This document shows, piece by piece, positions 16,404-24,308 of a stretch of DNA of 27,787 bases. Both the position numbers and the translations under genes were made by a program. Positions within the stretch are counted from its first letter, which is position 1. Each line of letters opens with the position of its first letter. The notes under the pieces are model-generated. The model searched no databases. It was given only the letters and a program-made list of their open reading frames with translations, and was not told the DNA's origin. The DNA is from JASHUC01 sp035606175 (GTDB taxonomy: Bacteria; Pseudomonadota; Gammaproteobacteria; Steroidobacterales; Steroidobacteraceae), in assembly GCA_035606175.1 (NCBI GenBank), contig DATNFW010000043.1:1-27787 (forward strand), written 5' to 3'.

Positions 16404-18033
16404 CGGCACGGACGGGCGCCCGGGGCGCACCGAGCGTGCCGACGGCGGTGAGCGTGGCGACCGCGGTGAGCGTGGCGACCGTGGTGAGCGTGGCGAGGGC
16501 GGGGAGCGACTCGGGCGCATTCGAAGCCTCGGGCGTACACTCGCGCGCGCGACGTTCCGGCGCGACTTCGCACTGTGGCCGCGCTCGCTCTTCGGGCGAC
16601 TCTTCGTCTCGGTGCTTGCCGCCGTCTTTCTCGCGCAGGCGCTGACATTCACGCTCGTCGCGCGGGAGCGCAACAAATTCATCATCGAGACGAACGTACG
16701 CGAATGGTCGCGCCGCATCGTCGATCTCACGTACGCATTGCAGCTGCTCGACCCCTCCGATCGTGCGGCAGCGCGGGCGCGTCTCGAGCAGTGGCCGCCG
16801 CGGCGGTTCTTCCGGTACCGGCTCGCGCCCTTTCACGGGCGGCTCGCGCCGGGCGATTCGGGCTCGAGCGCACGCGAAGCCGCCGCAAACAGCGCGCCGA
16901 TCGCATCGTCCAACTTCCGCGAAGCGCTCGAAGTGGAGCTCGTACGGCTCCTCGGTCCGGACTATGGAGTCACGGTCAAGCCGACCGCGAGTCTCGCCAA
17001 CCGGGCGATCACCGTGACCCGCCAGCCGCCCGAAGGCGTCGAGCTCGGCGGACACCTCTACGACGTGCGGGTGACGCTCCCGGATAGCGACGCGCTCACC
17101 TTTCGTGTCTCACAGGGCCGGCGCGGACCGCTTTTCCCTCGCGGCCTGCTGCTCAATCTCGCGCTCCTCACGCTTGCGACGGCGATCGTGTTGTATGTCG
17201 TCGCTCGCAGCATCACGCGCCCGCTTTCGAGACTCGCGCGTGCGGCGGAAGCGATGGGCCGCGACGTCCATCAGCCGCCGCTCGAGGAATCGGGGGCACA
17301 GGAGCTCAAGGAGGCCGCGCGCGCGTTCAATACGATGCAGGACCGGATGCATCGCTATCTCGACAGCCGCACTCGCGTGCTCGCCGCGATGTCGCACGAT
17401 CTGAAGACGCCGCTCACGCGCATGCGTTTGAGGGTCGAGACGCTCGAGGAGGACGAGGATGTCCGAGCGCGCTTCGGACGCGATCTCGATGAGATGGAGA
17501 GCATGGTGCGCGGCACCCTCGCGCTCCTCAAGGGCCTGAGCGATGACGAGGCGGCGATCGCGGTTGACATCGACGCGCTGCTCGCAACGCTCGTCGCCGA
17601 GTTCGCAGAGCTCGGCGAGCACGTGGAGGTGGAGGGCAGGACGCGCGGCGCGTTTCGCGGCAAGCCGCAGGCGCTCAAGCGCTGTTTGACGAATCTCATT
17701 TCGAACGCGGTGAATTTCGGCGAACGCGCGCGAGTGCTGGTCGAGGACGGCGGGGCGCTGATCCTGCGCGTACGCGATGAGGGGCCGGGATTGCCCCCCG
17801 AGGAGCTCGAGCGGGTGTTCGAGCCCTTCTATCGTGTCGAGTCCTCGCGCAATCGCGACACGGGCGGCACGGGGCTCGGGCTCGCGATCGCCAAGGACAT
17901 CGCGCAGGCGCATGGCGGCTCGCTCGTGCTGCGCAATCTCCCCGAGGGCGGCCTCGAGGCGATCCTGTCGCTTCCGCGCGTGCGTCCCGCCGAGCGGATC
18001 AGATTCGCTCACAATTCATTACAGAGCGGATGA
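16372..18033 (+). CDS. EnvZ-like sensor histidine kinase
   Basis: Membrane sensor kinase of 553 residues paired with the upstream OmpR-type regulator. The layout is an N-terminal charged extension (1-65), TM1 at about 77-97, a periplasmic domain of about 160 residues, TM2 at about 258-280, HAMP (about 280-330), the dimerisation H-box with His342 in MSHDLKTPLTR, and the ATPase domain with N-box NLISNAVNFG, G1 DEGPGLP and G2 GGTGLGLAIAK. The start is uncertain: ATG 16372 is chosen because the other in-frame ATGs lie deeper inside the regulator gene. It implies a 32-base overlap. The extension contains three copies of a six-residue Gly-Glu-Arg-type repeat not expected in EnvZ. The signal sensed is unknown. 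Confidence 0.9.
   Translation: MSSASASKPIDGTDGRPGRTERADGGERGDRGERGDRGERGEGGERLGRIRSLGRTLARATFRRDFALWPRSLFGRLFVSVLAAVFLAQALTFTLVARERNKFIIETNVREWSRRIVDLTYALQLLDPSDRAAARARLEQWPPRRFFRYRLAPFHGRLAPGDSGSSAREAAANSAPIASSNFREALEVELVRLLGPDYGVTVKPTASLANRAITVTRQPPEGVELGGHLYDVRVTLPDSDALTFRVSQGRRGPLFPRGLLLNLALLTLATAIVLYVVARSITRPLSRLARAAEAMGRDVHQPPLEESGAQELKEAARAFNTMQDRMHRYLDSRTRVLAAMSHDLKTPLTRMRLRVETLEEDEDVRARFGRDLDEMESMVRGTLALLKGLSDDEAAIAVDIDALLATLVAEFAELGEHVEVEGRTRGAFRGKPQALKRCLTNLISNAVNFGERARVLVEDGGALILRVRDEGPGLPPEELERVFEPFYRVESSRNRDTGGTGLGLAIAKDIAQAHGGSLVLRNLPEGGLEAILSLPRVRPAERIRFAHNSLQSG
16447..16500 (+). repeat. Three 18-bp tandem repeats in kinase N-terminus
   Basis: Unit GGTGAGCGTGGCGACCGC occurs at 16447-16464, with one change at 16465-16482, and with changes in the last bases at 16483-16500. 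The frame is kept, giving Gly-Glu-Arg-Gly-Asp-Arg repeats just upstream of the first transmembrane helix. Confidence 0.9.
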
Positions 18034-18102
18034 CAATTGAGTACACCTGCGGGGCGGCGGCGCGTTTAGCATCGGGTCTTCCGCAAATTTCGGAGATCGA
18101 AG

Positions 18103-18540
18103 ATGCGAGTGACTCTATCGATGCTCGGCCTGTTGCTCGCCGCCGGCTTCGCATCGGCACAGACCCCATCGGCGGAGTCCCCGCCGGCTGCGAGCAACCC
18201 TGCACCGCGCCTGAGCCGCCTCGATCGTATGGCCATCTTGCTCGATCTGACACCTCAGCAGAAATTGCAGGTCCAGCAGATTCTCGATGAGCAGAGGCAG
18301 CAGATGAAAGCCTTTTGGGAGCAGCAGAAGGCCTCGGGTGCGAAGCCGGATTTCCAGCAGATGCGCACCGAGCGCCAGCAGCTCCGCCAGCAGACCCTCG
18401 CGCAGCTGCAACAGCTTCTGAGCGCGGATCAGTACAAGAAGCTGCAGGTGCTGATGACGCCTCCGTTCCGGCATCGTTGGCGTCACGGGCCGCGGTCGGG
18501 GGCGGGCTCCGCTTCCTCACCGAGCAGCGCCGCACAGTAG
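18103..18540 (+). CDS. LTXXQ-motif (Spy/CpxP-like) periplasmic protein
   Basis: Small secreted protein of 145 residues. A signal peptide (about 1-19, ending ASAQ) is followed by a Pro-rich stretch and a helical, Gln/Lys-rich core. Two LTXXQ-type motifs are seen: LTPQQ (about 49-53) and LSADQ (about 105-109), the hallmark of Spy/CpxP chaperones that protect periplasmic proteins and report envelope stress. The C-terminal 25 residues are Arg/Ser-rich and low in complexity. The start is ATG 18103, with GGAG about 9 bases upstream. It follows the sensor kinase by 69 bases on the same strand, so it may be a target or accessory of that two-component system; this is inference, since no operator can be read with confidence. 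Confidence 0.72.
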   Translation: MRVTLSMLGLLLAAGFASAQTPSAESPPAASNPAPRLSRLDRMAILLDLTPQQKLQVQQILDEQRQQMKAFWEQQKASGAKPDFQQMRTERQQLRQQTLAQLQQLLSADQYKKLQVLMTPPFRHRWRHGPRSGAGSASSPSSAAQ

Positions 18541-18569
18541 CTTTCGGATAACGCCTGTCCGATCGCGAG

Positions 18570-18624
18570 CCGCCGGTCTCACCGATGCGCTGCTCCCCCC
18601 TGGCGCGCGCGGTGCGGCCGGCGG
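18570..18624. terminator. Inverted repeat between convergent genes
   Basis: CCGCCGG at 18570-18576 pairs with CCGGCGG at 18618-18624, and CACCG at 18580-18584 pairs with CGGTG at 18610-18614. The structure sits between the convergent stops of the LTXXQ gene and lpxH. It has no T-run on either strand, so a role in termination is only suggested by position. Confidence 0.3.
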
Positions 18625-18632
18625 TCTCGCAT

Positions 18633-19358
18633 TCAGCCGCGGGGCAGCTCGCGCAGCTCGTAGCGGCCCGAGTCCGCGATGAGGACGCTGCCCTGCTCAT
18701 ACCACGCCCCGAGCACGATCCGGTACGCGGGCGCGCCGTCGAGCGGGATTTCGTGAATCCCCGGGCGGTGCGTGTGACCATGAATGAGCCGGCGCGCGCC
18801 GGTCGCCTTGAACGCCGATACGACCGCGTCGGGGTCGACGTCCATGATGTCGGGCACGGCACGAGAGGTGTGCGCGCGGCTTCCGGCGCGAGCCCGCTCG
18901 GCAAGGCGTACGCGCACCGCAAGCGGCAGCGCGAGGAAGCGCTGCTGCCAGCGCGCATCCCGCACGGTGCTACGCAGCTCCTGGTAGGCCCGATCCCCGG
19001 TGCAAAGCGCATCGCCGTGCGTCAGCAGCACCCGCTCGCCGTGAAGCTCGGTCACGACCGGGTCGGGCAGCAGCACGCAGCCCGTGCGCCGGCTGAATCC
19101 TTCACCGAGCAGGAAGTCGCGGTTGCCGTGCAGGACGAAACAGGCCGTGCCCCCACCCGTCAGCTCGCGCAGTCCCTCACAGATGCGCGCGCGCGTAGGC
19201 TCCTGGTCATCGTCCCCGATCCATGCCTCGAAGAGGTCGCCGAGGATGTAGAGCGCCTCGGCGACGCGCGCCTCGCCGGCAAGAAAGCCGAGAAACTGCT
19301 CGATTGCACGCGGCGAGGCCGCATCGAGATGCAGGTCCGAGACGAAGAGCCGCGCCAC
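18633..19358 (-). CDS. lpxH: UDP-2,3-diacylglucosamine diphosphatase
   Basis: LpxH cleaves UDP-2,3-diacylglucosamine to lipid X and UMP in lipid A synthesis. It is a peripheral inner-membrane metallophosphoesterase. The 241-residue protein has the full metal-binding set: Asp8 and His10 (SDLHL), Asp41 (GDLFE), Asn79 (GNRDF), His114 (THGD), and His193/His195 (HGHTHRP). Length matches the family. The start is the ATG read from 19358, giving MARLFVSDLHLD. It lies 25 bases downstream of the cyclophilin gene on the same strand, the same order as ppiB-lpxH in Escherichia coli, so one transcript is likely. Confidence 0.96.
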   Translation of the reverse strand: MARLFVSDLHLDAASPRAIEQFLGFLAGEARVAEALYILGDLFEAWIGDDDQEPTRARICEGLRELTGGGTACFVLHGNRDFLLGEGFSRRTGCVLLPDPVVTELHGERVLLTHGDALCTGDRAYQELRSTVRDARWQQRFLALPLAVRVRLAERARAGSRAHTSRAVPDIMDVDPDAVVSAFKATGARRLIHGHTHRPGIHEIPLDGAPAYRIVLGAWYEQGSVLIADSGRYELRELPRG

Positions 19359-19383
19359 TGCGGGCCGTCGGCTGCGCTCGAAT

Positions 19384-20301
19384 CTACTGCGGCGACGCGA
19401 CGGCCGGCGTCGAGGTGGCCGGCCGCGCGGAGGGCTGAGACTGCGGGATGACAGCGCCCTGCGGCAGCAGCTCGACTTTCTGGATCACGACCGGCGTAAG
19501 CGGCGAATCGGTTTTGAAAGGTCCCATCGCGCCCGTTGGCGTGACGCCGATGCGGTCGATCACGTCCATTCCTTCGACGATCTTGCCGAATACCGCGTAT
19601 CCCCAGCGCGTCGGCAGCGGATCGAGCTCTGCGTTGTCGACAAGATTGATATAGAACTGGCAGTTGCCCGAATGCGGCTTGTTGGCGCGTGCGAGCCCGA
19701 CCGTACCGCGCTTGTTCTGCAGGCCGTTGCCGGACTCGTTCGGGATCGGCGCATGAGTGGGCTTCAAGCGGTACGTGGTCGCATCGTGGCCGCCGCCCTG
19801 AATCACGAAATTCGCGATGACGCGATGAAACAGCGTATTCGTGTAATGGCCCTCGCGCACATAGCGCAGGAAATTGGCGACCGTGAGCGGTGCGCGATCG
19901 CAATTGAGCTCGATCACGAAGCTGCCCATGCTCGTCGTGACGCGTACGCGCGCGTCCGGATAGGGCGCGCCGCAGGTGTCCTGGGGCTCGGCCGCCTCGC
20001 TGGCGGATGAGCTGCCCGAGGCGCTCGCGCTCGACGAGGAGCTCGATGAGGAGCTCGCCGAGGGGCTCGCCAAGGGGCTCGACGCGGAGCTGCTCGCGGC
20101 GGCATCGGATGCATCGCCGGGTGAAGAACTGCTCGAGGAAGCGCTCGATGCGCCGGGGGAGGCCGCGTGGACGGGTGGTCCTGCCATGAGCAGCACAACG
20201 GCCATGCAGCACGCAATTCCTATCAGATGACGCGTGCGGCGCGAGATCTCGTCGAGCAATTCGGCATCCCCCGTTTGGCAGTCGAGGGCGGATGGTAACA
20301 T
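19384..20301 (-). CDS. Secreted cyclophilin-type peptidyl-prolyl isomerase with Ser-rich linker
   Basis: Cyclophilin-fold cis-trans prolyl isomerase, 305 residues if the ATG read from 20301 is used. A hydrophobic signal segment (RHLIGIACCMAVVLLMAGPP) ends near VHAA. About 55 residues made almost wholly of Ser and Ala follow, then the catalytic domain starting VRVTTSMGSFVIELN, with FHRV, FVIQGGG and NCQFYINL. A C-terminal Pro/Ala tail closes it. A TTG read from 20259, with GGGGGA about 8 bases upstream, gives a compact signal peptide (Met-Leu-Asp-Glu then basic residues) and may be the true start. It would also leave room for a promoter before the divergent gltX. Its paralogue class (PpiA-like by export, PpiB-like by context) is undecided. 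Confidence 0.88.
   Translation of the reverse strand: MLPSALDCQTGDAELLDEISRRTRHLIGIACCMAVVLLMAGPPVHAASPGASSASSSSSSPGDASDAAASSSASSPLASPSASSSSSSSSSASASGSSSASEAAEPQDTCGAPYPDARVRVTTSMGSFVIELNCDRAPLTVANFLRYVREGHYTNTLFHRVIANFVIQGGGHDATTYRLKPTHAPIPNESGNGLQNKRGTVGLARANKPHSGNCQFYINLVDNAELDPLPTRWGYAVFGKIVEGMDVIDRIGVTPTGAMGPFKTDSPLTPVVIQKVELLPQGAVIPQSQPSARPATSTPAVASPQ
20275..20301 (+). promoter_or_regulatory. Candidate gltX promoter
   Basis: TTGGCA at 20275-20280 and TAACAT at 20296-20301 are separated by 15 bases. The -10 ends only six bases before the gltX GTG, so transcription from it would give a leaderless or nearly leaderless message. The spacing is short for sigma-70, so confidence is low. Confidence 0.3.
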
Positions 20302-20307
20302 TCCCGC

Positions 20308-21735
20308 GTGGGCCTCACTGCAGCGAGCGCCGCGACCGCGGCGCCAGTCACACGATTCGCGCCGAGCCCTACGGGCGACTTGCACCTCGGCAACGCACGT
20401 ACGGCGCTGTTCAATCTCCTGCTCGCGCGTCGCGCCGGGGGACGCTTCGTGCTGCGCGTCGAGGACACCGACGCGGAGCGCAGCCGCGACGAGTTTCGCG
20501 AGCGCCAGATCGAGGATCTGCGCTGGCTCGGCATCGACTGGGACGCAGGCCCCGACCGCGAAGATGCGCGCGGTCCGTATCGGCAGTCACAGCGAGCCGC
20601 CCTCTATGCACGGGACTTCGATGCGCTTGCGGCGGCCGGGCACGTGTACCTCTGCTACTGCTCGGCGCTCGAGCTCGAGCTCGCGCGCAAAGCCCAGCTC
20701 GCTTCCGGCAAGCCGCCGCGCTATGCGGGAACGTGCCGCGAGCTCACGGCCGAGCAGCAGGCGCGCAAGCGTGCCGCGGGTATTGCACCGACGTTGCGAT
20801 TTCGCGTACCTGCCGGGCGGCGCGTGGAGTTCGTCGACCTAGTGCACGGTCCGCAAAGCTTCTTGAGCGATGACATTGGCGATTTCGTCGTGCGACGGGC
20901 CGACGGCTCTGCCGCATTCTTCTTCAGCAACGCAGTGGACGATGCGCGCATGGGCGTGACGCACGTGCTGCGTGGCGAGGACCATCTCGCGAACACGCCC
21001 CGCCAGCTCCTCGTGCTCGAAGCGCTCGGGCTCGCATCGCCCGCGTACGGACACGTGTCCCTCCTTCTGGGTGCCGATGGGACGAAGCTCTCCAAGCGCG
21101 CGGGCGCAGGCAGTGTGCGCGAGTATCGCGAGAGCGGATATCTTCCCGCTGCGATCGTCAATCACCTCTTCCGGCTCGGCCACTCGACGACCGAGCACGG
21201 GCTGCTCGGGCCCGAGGAGATGGCGCGGGCCTTCGAGCCACAGCACTTGGGACGCTCGCCTGCGCATTTCGATCCGCAGCAGCTCACGGGCTGGCAGAGA
21301 GAGGCCGTGCGCCGTTTGGAGCCGCAGGAGCTGCGCCGCTGGCTCGAGCCCGAGTTGCCCGAGGGGCTCGATACTCGCACGGCCGATGCTTTCATCGAGG
21401 CGGTGCGGCCGAACGTGGTGCTGCCCGCGGATGCGCGGCTCTGGGCGGACGTGGTGTTCGGCGGACCGCCAGCGCTCGATGAGGCCTCGCTCGCCGCGGT
21501 GCGCGATGCGGGTAGAGAGTACTTTGCGGCGGCTGCTCGGGCCGCCGAGGCGAACGGCAACGACCTGCCGGCGGTCGCCGGCGCGGTGCGCACCGCAACC
21601 GGACGCAAAGGCGCGGCGCTCTACACCCCTTTGCGCGCGGCGCTCACGGGACGCGCGCACGGACCGGAGCTCGCGCCGCTCATGAGGGCAATGCCGCCCG
21701 GGAAAGTGCGCGAGCGGCTCGCGAGGTTCGCGTGA
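20308..21735 (+). CDS. gltX: Glutamyl-tRNA synthetase
   Basis: Class I aminoacyl-tRNA synthetase charging glutamate onto tRNA-Glu, 475 residues. The ATP-binding motifs are visible: FAPSPTGDLHLGNARTALF (HIGH-type, about 17-35) and GTKLSKR (KMSKS-type, about 258-264). The C-terminal helical anticodon-binding region is present and of normal length. The start is GTG 20308; it gives about 12 residues before the usual TRFAPSPTG opening and there is no better codon inside. No Shine-Dalgarno sequence is visible. Whether it is discriminating or also charges tRNA-Gln cannot be read by eye. The stop overlaps the cysS start as GTGA. Confidence 0.95.
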   Translation: MGLTAASAATAAPVTRFAPSPTGDLHLGNARTALFNLLLARRAGGRFVLRVEDTDAERSRDEFRERQIEDLRWLGIDWDAGPDREDARGPYRQSQRAALYARDFDALAAAGHVYLCYCSALELELARKAQLASGKPPRYAGTCRELTAEQQARKRAAGIAPTLRFRVPAGRRVEFVDLVHGPQSFLSDDIGDFVVRRADGSAAFFFSNAVDDARMGVTHVLRGEDHLANTPRQLLVLEALGLASPAYGHVSLLLGADGTKLSKRAGAGSVREYRESGYLPAAIVNHLFRLGHSTTEHGLLGPEEMARAFEPQHLGRSPAHFDPQQLTGWQREAVRRLEPQELRRWLEPELPEGLDTRTADAFIEAVRPNVVLPADARLWADVVFGGPPALDEASLAAVRDAGREYFAAAARAAEANGNDLPAVAGAVRTATGRKGAALYTPLRAALTGRAHGPELAPLMRAMPPGKVRERLARFA

Positions 21736-23126
21736 TCCGAATCCACAACTCCCTGACCGGAGAAAAAGAAGAGCTACGGCCCATCACGCCGGACGACGTC
21801 CGAATGTACGTGTGCGGCATTACCGTGTACGACTATCTGCACGTCGGCCACGCACGGATGCTCACGGTGTTCGATATCGTGAGCCGCTATTTGCGCTATT
21901 TGGGATACCCGCTCACCTACGTGCGCAACATCACCGACATCGACGACAAGATCATTCGTCGCGCGGCGGAAAACGGCGAGTCGATAGAGGCGCTCACCGA
22001 TCGCTTCATTCGCGCGATGCACGAGGACTGCGCGCAGCTCGGCATTCTGCCCCCCGACGAGGAGCCGCGGGCGACGCAGTACGTACCCGCGATCGTCGAC
22101 ATGATCGCGAAGCTGATCGAGAAGGGCTATGGGTACGTCGCTTCGAACGGAGATGTTCTCTACTCGGTCGCCCGCTTCGATGGATATGGGCGCCTCTCGG
22201 GTAAGCATCTCGCCGATCTGCGCGCCGGCGCGCGCGTGGAGGTGGAGGAATCGAAGCGCGATCCGCTCGATTTCGTTCTCTGGAAGCACGCGAAGCCGGA
22301 CGAGCCGTCGTGGGAGTCGCCCTGGGGCCCCGGGAGACCGGGATGGCACATCGAGTGCTCGGCGATGTCGACCGCGCTGCTCGGCACCTATTTCGACATC
22401 CACGGCGGCGGCATCGACCTCAAGTTTCCGCATCACGAGAACGAGATCGCGCAGTCGTGCGCGGCGACCGGCGAACCCTTCGTCAACCTGTGGATGCACA
22501 ACGGCTTCGTCAACGTGGACAACGAGAAGATGTCGAAGTCGCTCGGGAACTTCTTCACGGTGCGAGAGGTCCTGCCGACGCTTCGCCACCCGGAGGTGCT
22601 GCGATACTTCTTTCTCGCGAGCCACTATCGCGGGCCGATCAACTACTCTTTGGAACAGCTCGATCAGGCCGAGGCGGCGCTGCGAAGTCTGTACACCGCG
22701 TTGCAGGATCTTCCCGAAGGCTCGGCACCGCCGGGCAAATTCACCGCGCGCTTCGAGCAAGCAATGGATGAGGACCTCAATACGCCCGAAGCGCTCGCCG
22801 TCCTGCAGGCACTCGCGCGGGAAGTGAATCTGGCCAAGGATGCACGCAAGGTGAGCGATGCGGCCTCGCTCGCGGGGGAGCTGCGATCGCTGGCGAACCT
22901 TCTCGGCCTGCTCACGGTGCCAGCAAATGAATGGTTCCGCTTGCCGAAGCGCGCGGAGAGTCCCGGTCTGACGGACCAGGAGATCGAGAGGCTGATCGAA
23001 GCTCGCGCAGCCGCGCGCAAGGCGAAGAACTGGGCCGAGTCGGACCGCATTCGCGACGAGCTCGCCAACGCTGCGATCGTTCTCGAGGATCGCCCGGGCG
23101 GCAAGACAGCCTGGCGCCGCGCCTGA
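21732..23126 (+). CDS. cysS: Cysteinyl-tRNA synthetase
   Basis: Class I synthetase charging cysteine onto tRNA-Cys, 464 residues, the normal length. Zinc ligand Cys28 is in MYVCGITVYD, followed by the HIGH motif as HVGH (37-40). WHIECSAMS and FPHHENEIAQ supply the other zinc ligands, and KMSKS is at about 267-271. The start is GTG 21732 overlapping the gltX stop, so translation is coupled. The gltX-cysS pair opposite ppi-lpxH is a familiar arrangement in this part of the gammaproteobacteria. Confidence 0.97.
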   Translation: MIRIHNSLTGEKEELRPITPDDVRMYVCGITVYDYLHVGHARMLTVFDIVSRYLRYLGYPLTYVRNITDIDDKIIRRAAENGESIEALTDRFIRAMHEDCAQLGILPPDEEPRATQYVPAIVDMIAKLIEKGYGYVASNGDVLYSVARFDGYGRLSGKHLADLRAGARVEVEESKRDPLDFVLWKHAKPDEPSWESPWGPGRPGWHIECSAMSTALLGTYFDIHGGGIDLKFPHHENEIAQSCAATGEPFVNLWMHNGFVNVDNEKMSKSLGNFFTVREVLPTLRHPEVLRYFFLASHYRGPINYSLEQLDQAEAALRSLYTALQDLPEGSAPPGKFTARFEQAMDEDLNTPEALAVLQALAREVNLAKDARKVSDAASLAGELRSLANLLGLLTVPANEWFRLPKRAESPGLTDQEIERLIEARAAARKAKNWAESDRIRDELANAAIVLEDRPGGKTAWRRA

Positions 23127-23188
23127 GGGGAAGGCCCCCGGGAGCGGTTGCGTCCCCACGCAACTACGCGTTCAAGCGCCACGCGCCC

Positions 23189-23244
23189 AGGCGGCCAGGC
23201 GGCCAGGCGCCTAGGCGGCAAGGCGGCAAGGCGGCAAGGCGCTG
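23189..23244 (+). repeat. Seven 8-bp tandem repeats
   Basis: Units of the pattern AGGCGGCM start at 23189, 23197, 23205, 23213, 23221, 23229 and 23237. The third (AGGCGCCT) and seventh (AGGCGCTG) are degenerate; copies 1-2 end in C and copies 4-6 end in A. The array is noncoding, in the 206-base gap between cysS and the SDR gene. The rest of that gap holds a short palindrome (GATGCGCATC near 23253-23262) and no recognisable gene. Confidence 0.9.
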
Positions 23245-23317
23245 ATGCGCCGATGCGCATCGATGCATGGATCGGGGGATGCTGCCCGCCGTTCTATGGG
23301 CATCGACCTGCACTGCC

Positions 23318-23324
23318 AAGGAGG
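23318..23324 (+). promoter_or_regulatory. Strong ribosome binding site of the SDR gene
   Basis: AAGGAGG at 23318-23324 lies 8 bases before ATG 23333. It decides that start against an in-frame ATG at 23267. It is the best Shine-Dalgarno match seen in the window. Confidence 0.9.
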
Positions 23325-23332
23325 AATCCGCC

Positions 23333-24199
23333 ATGGGGACTCAACCAGACTTTCCCAAGCCGCCGTTCAAGCCTCAGCGCCAGCCCGTTCCCGGCTCGAG
23401 CTCAGCGATGGAGCCGGAGCCCGATTATGGTGAAACGACGTACAAGGGGAGCAGGCGCCTGCAGGACAAGAAGGCTGTCATCACCGGTGGAGACTCGGGA
23501 ATCGGACGTGCGGTTGCGCTCGCTTTCGCGCGCGAAGGGGCCGATGTGCTCATCGGCTACCTGAGCGAGGAGGCCGACGCCAAGGAGACCCAGCGGCTCG
23601 TGCAGGAGGCCGGCCGCACGTGCGTGACTTTCCGCGGCGACATCTCCAAGCCCGAGGTCTGCCGCAGCCTGGTACGCAAGGCGGTGGACACCTTCGGGCG
23701 CATCGATGTACTGGTCAACAATGCCGCCCATCAGATGAGCTTCTCCTCCATTCAGGAGATCTCCGATGAGGAGTGGGATGTCACGTTCGCGACGAATATT
23801 TCGGCGATGTTCTACATCACCAAGGCGGCGCAGCCGCACATGCAGCCCGGCAGCTCGATCATCAACACGACTTCCGTAAATCTCGACAAACCGAGCCCGC
23901 GCCTGCTCGCGTACGCCGCGACCAAGGGCGCCATCCAGAACTTCACGGCTGGTCTCGCGCAGCTTCTGGCCGAGAAGGGGATCCGGGCGAACGCGGTTGC
24001 ACCCGGCCCCGTCTGGACGCCGCTCATCCCCTCGACGATGCCCAAGGAGGCGGTCGAGCATTTCGGCGAGCAGGTGCCGATGAAACGGCCCGCGCAGCCG
24101 AAGGAGCTCGCGCCGGTATACGTGATGCTCGCGAGCGATGAGGCGAGCTATATATCCGGGGCGACGATCGCGGTTACCGGCGGGAAGCCGATTATTTAG
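23333..24199 (+). CDS. SDR-family oxidoreductase, stress-protein type
   Basis: Short-chain dehydrogenase/reductase of the YghA / general stress protein 39 type, 288 residues. A Pro-rich N-terminal arm (about 1-40, with QPDFPKPPFKPQRQ) precedes the Rossmann domain. The cofactor loop TGGDSGIGRA is at 51-60 and NNAA at 129-132. The catalytic residues are Ser181, Tyr194 and Lys198 (YAATK), and the C-terminal YISGATIAVTGG motif is present. Substrate unknown; the family reduces aldehydes or ketones with NAD(P)H. The high-quality ribosome binding site suggests strong expression. It stands alone between cysS and the tRNA cluster. A 7-bp inverted repeat (24232-24238 with 24242-24248) follows the stop without a T-run. 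Confidence 0.9.
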   Translation: MGTQPDFPKPPFKPQRQPVPGSSSAMEPEPDYGETTYKGSRRLQDKKAVITGGDSGIGRAVALAFAREGADVLIGYLSEEADAKETQRLVQEAGRTCVTFRGDISKPEVCRSLVRKAVDTFGRIDVLVNNAAHQMSFSSIQEISDEEWDVTFATNISAMFYITKAAQPHMQPGSSIINTTSVNLDKPSPRLLAYAATKGAIQNFTAGLAQLLAEKGIRANAVAPGPVWTPLIPSTMPKEAVEHFGEQVPMKRPAQPKELAPVYVMLASDEASYISGATIAVTGGKPII

Positions 24200-24308
24200 G
24201 CGTGGGAGGCTGTCGGTCGGAGCGCTCGGGTCTCCGGAGGGTCCGGAGTCTTCGGGACTTGCGGGGGCGTGCGGCTCGACGGGTGCCGGCCACAGCGGTC
24301 CCCCCAAA

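Noticed and set aside
18037..18072. Promoter for the LTXXQ gene with TTGAGT as -35
   Set aside because: The nearest TAGCAT-like -10 is 24 bases away, too far for a sigma-70 promoter.
23189..23244. Tandem array considered as a CRISPR locus
   Set aside because: Units are 8 bp with no spacers between them, so it is a simple tandem repeat.
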